Source: Acidianus brierleyi (GTDB taxonomy: Archaea; Thermoproteota; Thermoprotei_A; Sulfolobales; Sulfolobaceae). From it: DNA of 64,000 nt. The notes under the pieces are model-generated. The model was not told the DNA's origin. It ran no database searches and was given only the letters and a program-made list of their open reading frames with translations. Position numbers and translations under genes: made by a program. This document shows, piece by piece, positions 15,852 through 25,097 of this stretch (position 1 is the stretch's first letter; each line of letters starts with the position of its first letter). The DNA is taken from the NCBI RefSeq assembly GCF_003201835.2, contig NZ_CP029289.2, forward strand, positions 744,001 through 808,000, read 5' to 3'.

Positions 15852-17063
15852 TCAAATAGTCAGTAAAAATTTCCATATAGGTATAAATTTTATTTCTCCC
15901 AGCTTGTCTTCATAATCCCAAGTTATTACAATCTTTTCCTTAGTCTTTATTTTATTTAATCCTTCAATTTCTCTCTTAGGTATTTCGTCCTTTCCTGAGG
16001 CGTAAGTAACTTGTATTGCCTTATCTCTAGTTAAAAAGTCTATTTCGTAATTATTACCCTTTAAATAAAACAACTTTTCTCCCATTCTAGAAAGTTGTAA
16101 CGCAACTAAATTTTCCATTATCCTACCTTTTGAGCTATCTAAAGCAATTGAAGTTATAAAACTAGGATCTATTACATATACTTTCTTTGGTGAAGTCATC
16201 CCTTCTCTCGGTCTATTGGTAAATCTTTCTGAGGTTATTACTACATAAGCGTTTATGAGCCCATTAAACCATTCTTCAACAGTGTTATTACTGAGCTTTA
16301 ACGTTTTAGATAGTTTAGATAAAGAAACCTCATTGGAATAGTATTTTATAATATTTACAGTAAATACTTTAAATAATTCAATTCGTTTAATTTTTAACCT
16401 TTGTACGACATCCTTATAAACTATGTCTGAAAATATTGAGAATATTAAATCGTCAGAAATTTTTAATACTTCTGGAAAACCTCCTTCTCTCATGTAATTT
16501 CCTAGTTCTCTCTTAATCACTCCCTCTGAGGAAGTAGTAAACGTATCCTTTACTTTTTCTATTTTAACTCCTTTAAATCTCAGATATTCAGAGAATGAGA
16601 ATGGAAATAAAGTAAAGTTTACATGTCTTCCAGTTAGCGCAGTTGCTAGTTCTCCAGAGAGCATTTTTGAATTACTTCCGGTGATTATTATCTTTTCTCC
16701 TTCTTCCCTCAATCTCGAAACGAACAGCTCCCAGCCTTTTACGTTATGAATTTCATCAAAAAGGAAATACTCTACTTCTCCGAATAATTCATAAATGATC
16801 TTTTCTAATTTATATAAATCATCAACTTTGATTCCAGCTAACCTATCGTCGTCAAAGTTTACGTAACCAAAATTTTCTCCTCTTAATAACATTTCAGCCA
16901 AAGTTGATTTACCGCTTCTCCTAACCCCAAGTATGGCTAACACATTAGGATGCGAAAGATATTTCTTCAAATCCGGAATATCTCTCTCTATAATCTTTTC
17001 TTTTTCAAATTTCCTTTCTAATCTTGCCTTTTGGTCAACTAACACTTGTTTTATTTCATTCAC
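15852..17063 (-). CDS. AAA_14/DUF4143 ATPase
   Basis: A 403-residue archaeal ATPase. Walker A is LGVRRSGKST (residues about 45-54), Walker B FLFDEIHN, sensor IITGSNSKML. The second half contains a winged-helix part (LSKLSKTLKLSNNTVEEW) and the DUF4143 nuclease-like domain, with GRIMENLVALQLSR, EIDFLTRD and IQVTYA. Proteins of this type are abundant in Sulfolobales and their role is unclear. TTTATAAA at 17083-17090 sits 20-27 bases before the ATG, so the transcript should be leaderless. Two copies of a palindromic motif lie just upstream. Relics of paralogues lie at 9889 and 25856, and a frameshifted one at 38067. Confidence 0.8.
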   Translation of the reverse strand: MNEIKQVLVDQKARLERKFEKEKIIERDIPDLKKYLSHPNVLAILGVRRSGKSTLAEMLLRGENFGYVNFDDDRLAGIKVDDLYKLEKIIYELFGEVEYFLFDEIHNVKGWELFVSRLREEGEKIIITGSNSKMLSGELATALTGRHVNFTLFPFSFSEYLRFKGVKIEKVKDTFTTSSEGVIKRELGNYMREGGFPEVLKISDDLIFSIFSDIVYKDVVQRLKIKRIELFKVFTVNIIKYYSNEVSLSKLSKTLKLSNNTVEEWFNGLINAYVVITSERFTNRPREGMTSPKKVYVIDPSFITSIALDSSKGRIMENLVALQLSRMGEKLFYLKGNNYEIDFLTRDKAIQVTYASGKDEIPKREIEGLNKIKTKEKIVITWDYEDKLGEIKFIPIWKFLLTI

Positions 17064-17092
17064 AATATATTATTCCCTTAACTTTTTATAAA

Positions 17093-17148
17093 CTTATGCA
17101 GTAGAGTGAATAAGTTAATCTGGAATCTTATGCAGTGAAGTGAATAAG
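17093..17148. promoter_or_regulatory. Tandem palindromic motif before the AAA_14 ATPase
   Basis: Two 22-base units, 17093-17114 and 17127-17148, each start CTTATGCAGT and end GTGAATAAG, with CTTAT/ATAAG arms. They lie immediately upstream of the TATA box of the minus-strand ATPase gene, where a regulator or activator would bind. A third version is kept at 9972-9993 before a dead paralogue. The remaining DNA to 17395 is AT-rich and shows nothing further. Confidence 0.4.
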
Positions 17149-17395
17149 ATAAATTGAATAAAAAAATGAAAATATATAATGAGTAGAAAAAATAATTAAT
17201 GATTATTCAAACATGGAAAAAATCCATAAAAACTATAGCCTATTTTTAGAGAGATGATTTTAAGATTATCATTGAGAGTGAAATAACTCATGGTACATCT
17301 TGAAATTTTCCATCAATATCATAAATAACTAACAAAAAAGTATAAAAGAATATTTTAAATATAAAAAAGATATCAAGAGTAAACTTAATAATTGA

Positions 17396-19039
17396 TTATC
17401 CCATCATTGGTGGATATCCTCCTCCGTATCCACCGCCATATCCTGGATATCCTCCTTGTTGTTGAGGTGGTTGTCTAGAAGGTGCAGCAGCTATTAAATC
17501 ATCGATCTTAAGTATTGCACTAGCAGCCTCAGTAGCTCCTTTTAGTACTTGTTCCTTAACTCTTAACGGATCTATAACATTAAGTTTCGTAATATCCTCC
17601 ACAACTTTTCCTTCCATTACATCTATTCCGCTGTTAATTAATCCTTTGGCGTGTAAAGATCTTAAGTTAACCATAGAGTTTGTAGGATCTAATCCAGCGG
17701 TTTCTGCTAAAGTAGTAGGTATTTCCTCTAATGCGTTTGCAAAAGCTTCTAAAGCTAATTGTTCCTTTCCTGATACGCTTTTTTCTCTTAATTTCATTGC
17801 TAATTCTTCCTCAAAGGCTCCTCCTCCAGGCACAATGTAAGGATCAATTATTACATTTCTTATTGCACTTAAAACGTCAGTAAGGCTTCTTTCCATCTCA
17901 TCCATAGAAACGTCCGTTGAACCTCTTATTAATATAGTTACAACTTTACTGTTCTTTACTCCTTCTATGAATATTGCCTTTTCCTTCCCTACATCCTTCT
18001 GTTCGACAGTCTTTGCGTAACCTAAGGAGGTTGAATCTATATCCCTAAATGTACTTATAATTGTTGCTCCAGTAGTTTTTGCAATTTTTTCTATATCGCT
18101 TCTGGCAACGTTCTTTATTCCCATTATTCCTTTCTTAGCCAAGAAGTATTGTCCTATGTCATCCATTCCTTTTTGAGATATAACTACTTTGGCTCCAGCG
18201 GCAGCCAGTTTATCTACCATTTCCTTTATATGTTTAGCTTGTTCATCCAAAGCCGCCTTTATTTGATCAGGAGAATTTATACTAAGTTTAGCTGATATTT
18301 CTCCTTTTTCAGTTTCTAATGGAAAATCTATAACAGCTATTTTGGCATCTTCAATGTATTTTGGCATACCACTATGAGCTACCTCCTTATCTAAAACGTA
18401 TCCCTTTATTAATTGTATATCATCTATTGATTCTCCTCTTTTCTTAACAAATTTTATGTTTCCTAGGTCAATCCTATATTCTCCGTTCTTCTCCATTACT
18501 GAAAGAATCGCATCTATTGCAATATCAATAATCTTATCCAGCTCTTTCCCCGATGAGAAGAATTTACTGGATAATGTTGTGTAAGCTACCTTCTTTAGGT
18601 AATCTCTGTCTTCTGGATTTATTTTTGTAGCAATGTTTTTAGATATTTGTAAAGAAAACTCCAAGGCCTCTTTAAAGCCGTCAATTATTACTGTAGGATG
18701 AACGTTTTGCTCCAATAATTTTTCTGCTTGTTCCAATAAAAATCCGGCAAAAACTACTGCTGTTGTAGTTCCGTCTCCCACTTCAGTGTCCTGAGTTTTT
18801 GCCGCTTCTACTACTATTTTAGCGGCAGGATGTTGAACGTCTATCTCTTTTACTATCGTAGCTCCATCGTTGGTAACAACTATGTCACTAGTCCCTGAAA
18901 TAAGCATTTTGTCTAAGCCTCTAGGACCTAAGCTACTTTTTAGCATTTCTGATAAAGTTCTCACTGCAGTTATGTTAGAAATTATAACGTCTTTCCCTGT
19001 TCGCCTACTCGTATTCTCTCTAAACAATATATTTTCCAT
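17396..19039 (-). CDS. Thermosome (group II chaperonin) subunit
   Basis: A 547-residue subunit of the cytosolic ATP-driven folding ring. Equatorial-domain motifs are SSLGPRGLDKML, VTNDGATIVKE and the GDGTTTAVV phosphate loop; the C-terminal equatorial half has VPGGGAFEEELA and TLAETAGLDPTNSM. By memory of the Sulfolobus subunits, LKSSLGP, YTTLSSKFFSS, EALEEIPTTLAETAG and SAILKIDDLIAAAP resemble the gamma subunit, while the tail ends in a Gly/Tyr/Pro/Met-rich GGYGGGYPPMMG, a type of ending not expected for gamma. I do not assign a subunit letter. It is monocistronic. Confidence 0.95.
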   Translation of the reverse strand: MENILFRENTSRRTGKDVIISNITAVRTLSEMLKSSLGPRGLDKMLISGTSDIVVTNDGATIVKEIDVQHPAAKIVVEAAKTQDTEVGDGTTTAVVFAGFLLEQAEKLLEQNVHPTVIIDGFKEALEFSLQISKNIATKINPEDRDYLKKVAYTTLSSKFFSSGKELDKIIDIAIDAILSVMEKNGEYRIDLGNIKFVKKRGESIDDIQLIKGYVLDKEVAHSGMPKYIEDAKIAVIDFPLETEKGEISAKLSINSPDQIKAALDEQAKHIKEMVDKLAAAGAKVVISQKGMDDIGQYFLAKKGIMGIKNVARSDIEKIAKTTGATIISTFRDIDSTSLGYAKTVEQKDVGKEKAIFIEGVKNSKVVTILIRGSTDVSMDEMERSLTDVLSAIRNVIIDPYIVPGGGAFEEELAMKLREKSVSGKEQLALEAFANALEEIPTTLAETAGLDPTNSMVNLRSLHAKGLINSGIDVMEGKVVEDITKLNVIDPLRVKEQVLKGATEAASAILKIDDLIAAAPSRQPPQQQGGYPGYGGGYGGGYPPMMG

Positions 19040-19069
19040 TATTTCACTCTATAACACTATGAGTCATGG

Positions 19070-19075
19070 TATAAA
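19070..19075 (-). promoter_or_regulatory. TATA box of the thermosome gene
   Basis: TATAAA on the plus strand (TTTATA on the coding strand) lies 31-36 bases before the start codon at 19039, predicting a leader of only a few bases. Confidence 0.5.
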
Positions 19076-19313
19076 TTAGTATCCATAGATCTATTTTCCT
19101 TTTATATCTATTAAAAAGAATAGAAAAAATGGAATTTTAAAAGCTTTTTCGATAACGAGATAAATCTCAAGATAAAGAAAAATATTTAGTATGAGACTAG
19201 CCAAATTAATTTTAGCTACTTAATAATTTTTTAATAAAAATGTCTTAACCTATAAAAAATACTATAAAGTAATCTTGGGAAAAAAATTTAAGTAAGAGTA
19301 ATAAAGAGCGTTT

Positions 19314-19679
19314 ATGATAGGGAAATGCAAGTTAGATTTTGAGAAATGTATAGAAGAAATAAAATCAAGAATTTTAAAAAATGGAGGGATTATATTTGCT
19401 GAAGTAGATCATTCTAAAAATGCAAAAGATGTTGGACTTCCTCTTGATGACGATAAGGTAATATTTTTTGGAAATCCAAAAGCCGGAACAGTATTGATGC
19501 AAATAAATAAGAAAATTAGTTATGAACTGCCTTTAAGAATAGCAATATGGAAAGAAAATAATGAGGTATATATAGAATTTAAAATGCCTAGTGAAATAGC
19601 TAAAGAATACGGAATTACTCACGATATAGTAAAAAAGATGGATGAATTCATGAACAACGTTATAAAGGGATTAATTTAG
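19314..19679 (+). CDS. DUF302 family protein
   Basis: A 121-residue single-domain protein of the DUF302 family, recognised by FAEVDHSKNAKDVGLPL, the FFGNPKAGTVLMQ strand-turn-strand and the LPLRIAIWKENNEVYI strand. The family has an alpha/beta fold of unknown activity, often linked to stress or membrane-protein neighbours. The gene is solitary. The start is the first ATG of the frame behind an AT-rich region. Confidence 0.75.
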   Translation: MIGKCKLDFEKCIEEIKSRILKNGGIIFAEVDHSKNAKDVGLPLDDDKVIFFGNPKAGTVLMQINKKISYELPLRIAIWKENNEVYIEFKMPSEIAKEYGITHDIVKKMDEFMNNVIKGLI

Positions 19680-19920
19680 AGCGAGTTATTTTTCAATTTT
19701 TAAAAACTTTTGATCGTATGTCATCACTATCTTAATAAAAACTCGCTTAATTTTCTGACTGATTTAAAACTAAATTTACTGACTTAAATCCATTTGAGTT
19801 CGAGAATATAGAAGAGATAATTAATAAATAAAGTACAGAATATTGTAAAATACTAAAAAATGATTAATTATGTAAGACATTGAAGTTAACATTAATATAC
19901 TAGGGAAAAGAATACTTGAT

Positions 19921-20883
19921 ATGAAAATAGCTTTAGTAGGTTGTAGAGGTTTCGGAAGAATTCACCTTGATGCATACAAGGAAATAAGGAAGGAAATAGA
20001 TCTAGAACTCTACGTATTCAGTAGGACAGAAGAATACGCTAAACAGTGTATGAAAGAGTTTGAAGCTAACGGATACTTTACGTCTTATAACGACGTAATA
20101 AATTCGAAAATAGATGTAATAGACCTGGTTGTAAGTCATGATGCTCATGAGCCTATGGGAATAGCGGCCATGAAGTCTGGAAAACATCTAATGCTTGAGA
20201 AACCTATTGGAAGAACTGAAGAAGAAGGAGAAAGGCTGATTTCTATATCAAAATCCACAAGAAAGAAGTTCATGGTCTTGGAAAATCATTATTTTGATCC
20301 TTCGGTTTGGAAAGCTAAAGAACTCATGGAAAAACTTGGAGAGATTTCCCTAATAATATTAAGGAATACAAGATTTAATTCACCTCCAGGATGGAGAAGA
20401 AATAAGGAACTTATGGGAGGAGGAGCACTAATAGATGGAGGAATACATTATGTCGATACTCTCCTAAATTTAGGAGGAGAATATAAGGAAGTAAGAGGTA
20501 TGTGTAAATCTACTTTTTCTGGATTAGAAGGAGAAGATACGAGTGAAGGAATATTCACGTTTAACGGACCCCTAGGAGTTTTAATATATTCCTGGGCAAC
20601 AAAAGGAGATAATTTCCCTCATTTTGAAATTTATGGAGAAAAAGGTTCAATTATAGAGGATTATCATTCTAGAGTTCCTGGCAAACCTTACGGTGATTTA
20701 ATAGTTGAAATAGAAGGCAAAAAGGAAATTGTAAAGACTGAAAAAATTAATGCAGTAAAAGAAGAAATAAAGGGATTTCTTAATTCAATAATTCAAGATA
20801 AAGAAGTTCCCATGGATCCTCAAATTGCATTAAGGGATTTAAGAGCTGTTAGGGACATTTATAGAAGTTGTGGAGAATTTTAA
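19921..20883 (+). CDS. Gfo/Idh/MocA family dehydrogenase
   Basis: A 320-residue NAD(P)-dependent sugar dehydrogenase-like protein. The Rossmann motif is VGCRGFGRIH, the EKPIGRTEEEGERL segment carries the conserved EKP, and GGALIDGGIHYVDTLLNLGG contains the catalytic-region Asp/His of the family. Substrates in the family are sugars, inositols or their derivatives. The last 65 codons are present again, inverted and nearly identical, at 33045-33242. It stands alone but could feed into the sugar metabolism of the island after 36 kb. Confidence 0.85.
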   Translation: MKIALVGCRGFGRIHLDAYKEIRKEIDLELYVFSRTEEYAKQCMKEFEANGYFTSYNDVINSKIDVIDLVVSHDAHEPMGIAAMKSGKHLMLEKPIGRTEEEGERLISISKSTRKKFMVLENHYFDPSVWKAKELMEKLGEISLIILRNTRFNSPPGWRRNKELMGGGALIDGGIHYVDTLLNLGGEYKEVRGMCKSTFSGLEGEDTSEGIFTFNGPLGVLIYSWATKGDNFPHFEIYGEKGSIIEDYHSRVPGKPYGDLIVEIEGKKEIVKTEKINAVKEEIKGFLNSIIQDKEVPMDPQIALRDLRAVRDIYRSCGEF

Positions 20884-21055
20884 TGTTGAATTCATAAACA
20901 TTTGAGTTTTATTAAAATCTTTTCACTATTAATGAGAAAGAAGTTATAAATAAGAAGTACCATGCATAAAAGAAGTTATTTCGCTATAAACAGTTTAAAC
21001 GTATTATATTAGTCAAAAAAAATACTGAATATTTTAAGATTTTATCTTAACAAGG

Positions 21056-22235
21056 GCGTTCAGTAATAAATATTTTGGTTGAACTTCAAGCATAATGTCA
21101 ACTAAGATTGCCACGTGTACCTTTCAATCCACGTGGCGATTTATGGTCACTTAGGCTCATAAGGCTTATTATTATACCAAACACTCCAAATTATTCTAGC
21201 CAATTTCCTGGCTAAAGCAGACAACTTCTTTCCCTTCAACTTTTCCTTATGGTTCTCGTAAAATTCTAGTAATGTAGGATTACGAGAGTAATTCATCTCA
21301 GCGAGGAAGTAGAACAAGCTGCGCAAGTACTTATTACCCTTCTTCGATATTCCCTTACTTACAGTAGCTTTACCGCTCCTCTCAACTATTGGGTCTAAAC
21401 CGCAGATACGAAGGACTCAGGGTTAGGAAAGCGTTTAATGTCTCCAACAATGCCTATTATTATTCCCGAAGAAAGTTTTCCTATTCCCGGTATAGTTAAT
21501 AGAACGTGATTTTCAGACTGTAATTGTATCATTTTCTCTACTTCTTTTATTTTCTCGCTTGTTTCCAGTAGTGCTTTAGATAATACTTCGATTTCTTCAA
21601 GTACGATCTTTGTGTACTCTAAGTTGTATAATTGTATTTTGAAGTTTCCTTTAGAGAATTCTTCAATTTCCTTGCTTATTTTTTCCTCGTCACTTAGGAA
21701 TAGTGCTCTTTTTACCCTGTTCTTGTACTTTACTTTCAACTTTTAGGAAGACGTATAGTGTTACTAGTTCTTTCAATGGGTTGTAGTTGTACTCCTTTGC
21801 CTTGTTTGCCATGTTTATTAGTTTTTGTGCGTCGTAAAAATCTGTTTTCCTCTCAAGTCCTTCTCCTTCCATAGTATATTTGGGCTTACCTGTAGTATCT
21901 TGATCCCTTTTTCCTTGAAGTATTGACATGGTTTTATTGATGCTCCTGTCGGTTCGACCACTATTGTGTTTAGTTTCACTTTTAGTATTTCTTCATAACC
22001 CTTCTTGTTGTTCTCGTAGACCCTCCCCTCACTCGTCACATGATCTTTTGATATGTCTATTCCTAGGATCCCTACCTCTTTATCACACCTATATCCGTGC
22101 ATATTATCACAATGTTCAGTCCGATGGTAGGGGTTTGTCACGCCCCCGTTCGAAGACTTTGCTTCAGTCAAAGGGTCGACCATGTTTCCCAGTTGGAGAG
22201 TATTACTCTCCCCAACTAATTAATCTATATAGGAG
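21056..22235 (-). mobile_element. IS110-family element, copy B
   Basis: Nearly the same sequence as copy A (11186-12377) and inserted at the same point of the same host repeat. It has the same two stems (21111-21136 is the downstream one). Differences between the copies are mostly short insertions and deletions, with few substitutions. It lies in the left end of the TnpB element. Confidence 0.75.
21147..22183 (-). pseudogene. IS110 transposase, copy B, multiply frameshifted
   Basis: It has the same protein motifs as copy A (GILGIDISKDH, VVEPTGA, LLTIPGIGKLSS, KGISKKGNKYLRSL), but broken into four or more frames by indels near 21200, 21405, 21735, 21830 and 21940. It cannot give a working recombinase as sequenced. 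Confidence 0.8.
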
Positions 22236-22331
22236 GGTTCAAAGGGGGCGGAAGACTCCATCCGTAAGGGTGGAGATGGATAGCCCCCTTTGTAGTTACA
22301 TTTAAATGCGTATTTTTCAAATATTCTATTA

Positions 22332-23537
22332 ATGTCTGACGTAGGGTTACGCTTCAGAGCTTACGCTGACGAACAAACATTGAGGGCGTTAAAAGCCCAG
22401 TTGAGGTTAGCGTCAGAAGTATACAACACCCTACGTTGGGCAGATGCGTATTTTCATGAAAGAGATGGAAAAGGACTCACTAAGACGGAGTTGAGGCAAC
22501 TAGCTCTTGACCTGAGAAAACAGGATGGGCAATACAAACAACTTTACTCACAAACTGTCCAACAAATTGCAGACCGCTTCTACGACGCTAGACAGAGGTT
22601 CTTCGATGGGTTAGCACGTTACCCAAAGGAAAAGAAAGCACACAAGTGGTACTCCCTCGTCTACCCTCAATCAGGTTGGAAAGTCCTGAAGGTGAGAGAA
22701 ATAAGGACGAAGAGCAAGAAGAACAAGAAGAAGGTAATAACGCTTCAGCTGTCAAACCTAGGGATCTTCAACGTTATTGTTCATAGGGACTTCCCACTGG
22801 AAAAAGTAAAGAGGGTAGTAATCAAGTTAACACCATCAGGGAGAGTTTACGTCACGTTCGTTGTGGATCAAGAGTATCCTCAACTCCCCAAGACAAACAA
22901 AGTTGTTGCTGTGGATGTTGGTGTAGAGAAACTTCTCACTACCTCTGACGGGGAATATGTCCCCAACCAGAGGCCTTATGAGAAGGCACTCAACAAGATG
23001 AAGAAGCTTCATAAAGCTCTCTCACGGAAGAAGTTCTTGTCACACAACTGGTTTAAGGCAAAGATTCGTCTAGCGAGGGCTCACGAACACTTGAAGAACC
23101 TTAGGAAGGACATGTACATGAAACTTGGTAAGTATTTTGCTGAGCATTATGATGTTCTCGTAATGGAGGACATTCGCGTTAAGCAACTTGTTGGTAAGTC
23201 TCTCAGAAGGCTGAGGATGAGGTTACACGATGTTGCTATTCATGAGCTTAGGAGTATCATGGAGTATCAACTTGGGAAGTACGGTAAGAAACTTACTCTA
23301 GTGGATCCTGCTTTTACTTCAATGACTTGTGCTAGGTGCGGGCATGTTAAGAAAGATTTGACGTTGGCTGATCGTGTGTTTGTCTGTCCCAAGTGCGGTT
23401 GGGTCGTTGATCGTGATTATAATGCTTCCCTCAACATACTGAGAAGATCGGGGTCGGAACGACCCTTAGTGCCTGTGGAGCTGAGACCTCTACCTTTGGC
23501 AAGCCTCGGCTTTGAAGCAGGAAGCCACGTCCGTTAG
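22332..23537 (+). CDS. tnpB: TnpB RNA-guided nuclease
   Basis: A 401-residue IS605 OrfB protein. RuvC-like catalytic residues are Asp195 (VVAVDVGVEKLL), Glu279 (VLVMEDIRV) and Asp362 (VDRDYNASLNI). The zinc ribbon is CARCG (333, 336) and CPKCG (352, 355). The N-terminal 110 residues form the helical recognition part. All catalytic positions are intact and the frame is unbroken, unlike the transposases nearby. TnpB proteins use an RNA from the element's 3' end to cut the empty donor site, helping the element persist. TTTAAAT at 22304-22310 lies 22-28 bases before the ATG. Confidence 0.9.
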   Translation: MSDVGLRFRAYADEQTLRALKAQLRLASEVYNTLRWADAYFHERDGKGLTKTELRQLALDLRKQDGQYKQLYSQTVQQIADRFYDARQRFFDGLARYPKEKKAHKWYSLVYPQSGWKVLKVREIRTKSKKNKKKVITLQLSNLGIFNVIVHRDFPLEKVKRVVIKLTPSGRVYVTFVVDQEYPQLPKTNKVVAVDVGVEKLLTTSDGEYVPNQRPYEKALNKMKKLHKALSRKKFLSHNWFKAKIRLARAHEHLKNLRKDMYMKLGKYFAEHYDVLVMEDIRVKQLVGKSLRRLRMRLHDVAIHELRSIMEYQLGKYGKKLTLVDPAFTSMTCARCGHVKKDLTLADRVFVCPKCGWVVDRDYNASLNILRRSGSERPLVPVELRPLPLASLGFEAGSHVR

Positions 23538-23552
23538 GGCGCGGTAGTTCAC
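23420..23552 (+). ncRNA. Candidate omega RNA at the tnpB 3' end
   Basis: In TnpB systems the guide RNA scaffold overlaps the 3' end of tnpB and finishes at the element's right end; the guide is the flanking DNA after it. Here the scaffold would end at GTTCAC (23552) and the guide would begin AGCGTCAATAATTATC. Limits are a positional guess; no folding was done. Confidence 0.35.
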
Positions 23553-23658
23553 AGCGTCAATAATTATCTCTCTCCTATCATATGTCCCATTAATTCATCA
23601 ATCTATAGCGTTCATTATAGATCATATACGTAACGTTCGAGGTGCATGAATTTTATTT

Positions 23659-24636
23659 ATGATTGCTTTTTTCTTAATTTCCGTCTTTGAGACTTTCCTC
23701 TTCTATAAGATAACAATTTTATCATTATTATTAATTTTATTTCTTACAATTACATTATATATAATTTCCTCACTTGATGGAATATTCCTTTACCTTACTT
23801 ATAAAGATAAGTTAAACGAAGACGGTTACGTTTCACTTTCTCAATTTAGAGAAATAAGAGATCTTGTTTCTCTAGGTCTAGTATCTCTTTTATCTTTCTT
23901 GGTTGAAGAGTACGGTATAAGAGTCCTTTCATTTTTATTTTTCTTAGGCGGAATATATTATCTAATTTCTCATACAGTATTATTGAGATTAAATGTACAG
24001 AAAAATCAAAAATTCTCCAGTATGAAACTTACGAGAGAGGCCTTTAGGAAATACATGGAGATCATTAAAACTAACGCACGATATTTTTATGTAGTATTTA
24101 TATCTATATTTATTTTAATTTTTACTTACGGAACGGATTTATTTTTCTTTGCAATATTCAAAAATTCTCAATATCTATACGAATTTTATGCTATATTAAA
24201 TATTATGCTTATACTTGTAAGCGTTACAAATTCATTGTTTTTAAATAAAATTATTAATATTATTAAAAATAAAATTTCTAATTACTTTTTATTTTTACTA
24301 ATTTCTCTTAGTCTATATTTGATCGTTCTGCCTATTATTCTGTTTAAATTTCCTGCATATCTTTTCTTTATAGGATATTTTATAACTAGCATAGTTCAAG
24401 GTGCTTCTTCAGCATATATTGGCTCCATATTCAATACTTCAATTCCGTCAGAATATGCAGGATACCTTATATCTATAGAGAGTTTAAGAGAATTAGTAAG
24501 CAAATTAATCGTAATAATATTTCTCGTAGGTTACGTCACGCAATATATAGGAATTATACAATCATCTGTTATTATAATATTTGTAGTTTCTCTTTCATCT
24601 ATTTTCTTCTACTTCAAAACCAGAAAAATTAAATAA
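23659..24636 (+). CDS. MFS-type permease, N-terminally truncated
   Basis: A 325-residue membrane protein with about nine to ten hydrophobic helices. It starts in the middle of a helix (MIAFFLISVFETFLFYK), shorter than the usual 380-400 residues, and lies about 100 bases behind the TnpB element. The middle part aligns in pattern with the broken permease at 14324-15482 (FLVEEYGIRVL versus FLAEIYGLVVI). I infer a relative of that transporter that lost its first helices, perhaps through the insertion. Whether it is still functional is doubtful. Confidence 0.5.
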   Translation: MIAFFLISVFETFLFYKITILSLLLILFLTITLYIISSLDGIFLYLTYKDKLNEDGYVSLSQFREIRDLVSLGLVSLLSFLVEEYGIRVLSFLFFLGGIYYLISHTVLLRLNVQKNQKFSSMKLTREAFRKYMEIIKTNARYFYVVFISIFILIFTYGTDLFFFAIFKNSQYLYEFYAILNIMLILVSVTNSLFLNKIINIIKNKISNYFLFLLISLSLYLIVLPIILFKFPAYLFFIGYFITSIVQGASSAYIGSIFNTSIPSEYAGYLISIESLRELVSKLIVIIFLVGYVTQYIGIIQSSVIIIFVVSLSSIFFYFKTRKIK

Positions 24637-24716
24637 TCATATCTAGTTCAACGCCAACGCGTCATAAAAGGTCACTTCATATTAAGTATACAATTTTTAG
24701 TATTTTTTAGAAAATT

Positions 24717-25097
24717 CTATAATTGAATTCGCTCCCATACTTTTCCTTTTCTCTTAAATCTTTTCCTAACTTCATTATATTTTTCAAGAACTCCTTTCAT
24801 AAATACCTCGTCACCGCATAATATTTTTCCGTCCTCAATAATTTCTAAAATGAACGTAGAACCTTCTTCTAATTTCTTTAGAAAAACCTGAGTATTCATA
24901 GCCACAGGCATAACTTTAGGATATTCTATGTTATAAGCCATAGCAAAACCTTCTCTAGGATCACGTGGGAAAACATCAGAAACTATCAGCACATCAATAT
25001 CGCTTTGATCGGTATAATCTCCCCTAGCATAAGAGCCAAAGAGAACAACTATTTTTGGATTAAACTTAGAATATGCGCTACACAGTTGCTCCAACAA
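24717..25097 (-). CDS. MNT-type nucleotidyltransferase (antitoxin)
   Basis: A 126-residue minimal nucleotidyltransferase with LFGSYARGDY followed by SDIDVLIVSD. It overlaps the preceding HEPN gene by 20 bases, the usual toxin-antitoxin order. Compared with the pair at 10113-10819 it is a different subfamily, judging from low similarity outside the catalytic motif. It probably modifies and neutralises the HEPN partner; that is family knowledge, not shown here. Confidence 0.8.
   Translation of the reverse strand: MLEQLCSAYSKFNPKIVVLFGSYARGDYTDQSDIDVLIVSDVFPRDPREGFAMAYNIEYPKVMPVAMNTQVFLKKLEEGSTFILEIIEDGKILCGDEVFMKGVLEKYNEVRKRFKRKGKVWERIQL

Larger units (their letters stand above)
21041..23552 (+). 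mobile_element. TnpB-only IS605-type element carrying an IS110
   Basis: Left end TTTATCTTAACAAGG at 21041-21055, continued after the IS110 at 22236-22282 by the CTCCATCC stem; tnpB follows, and the right end closes with TAGTTCAC (23545-23552). No tnpA is present, as in IS1341-type elements. Base composition is clearly richer in GC than the host genes around it. This is the full-length relative of the short derivatives at 9816, 11171 and 31585/33661. Confidence 0.65.

Noticed and set aside
19790..19832. Short tail-like reading TDLNPFEFENIEEIINK before a stop
   Set aside because: Too short, no upstream coding and no known family; may be chance.
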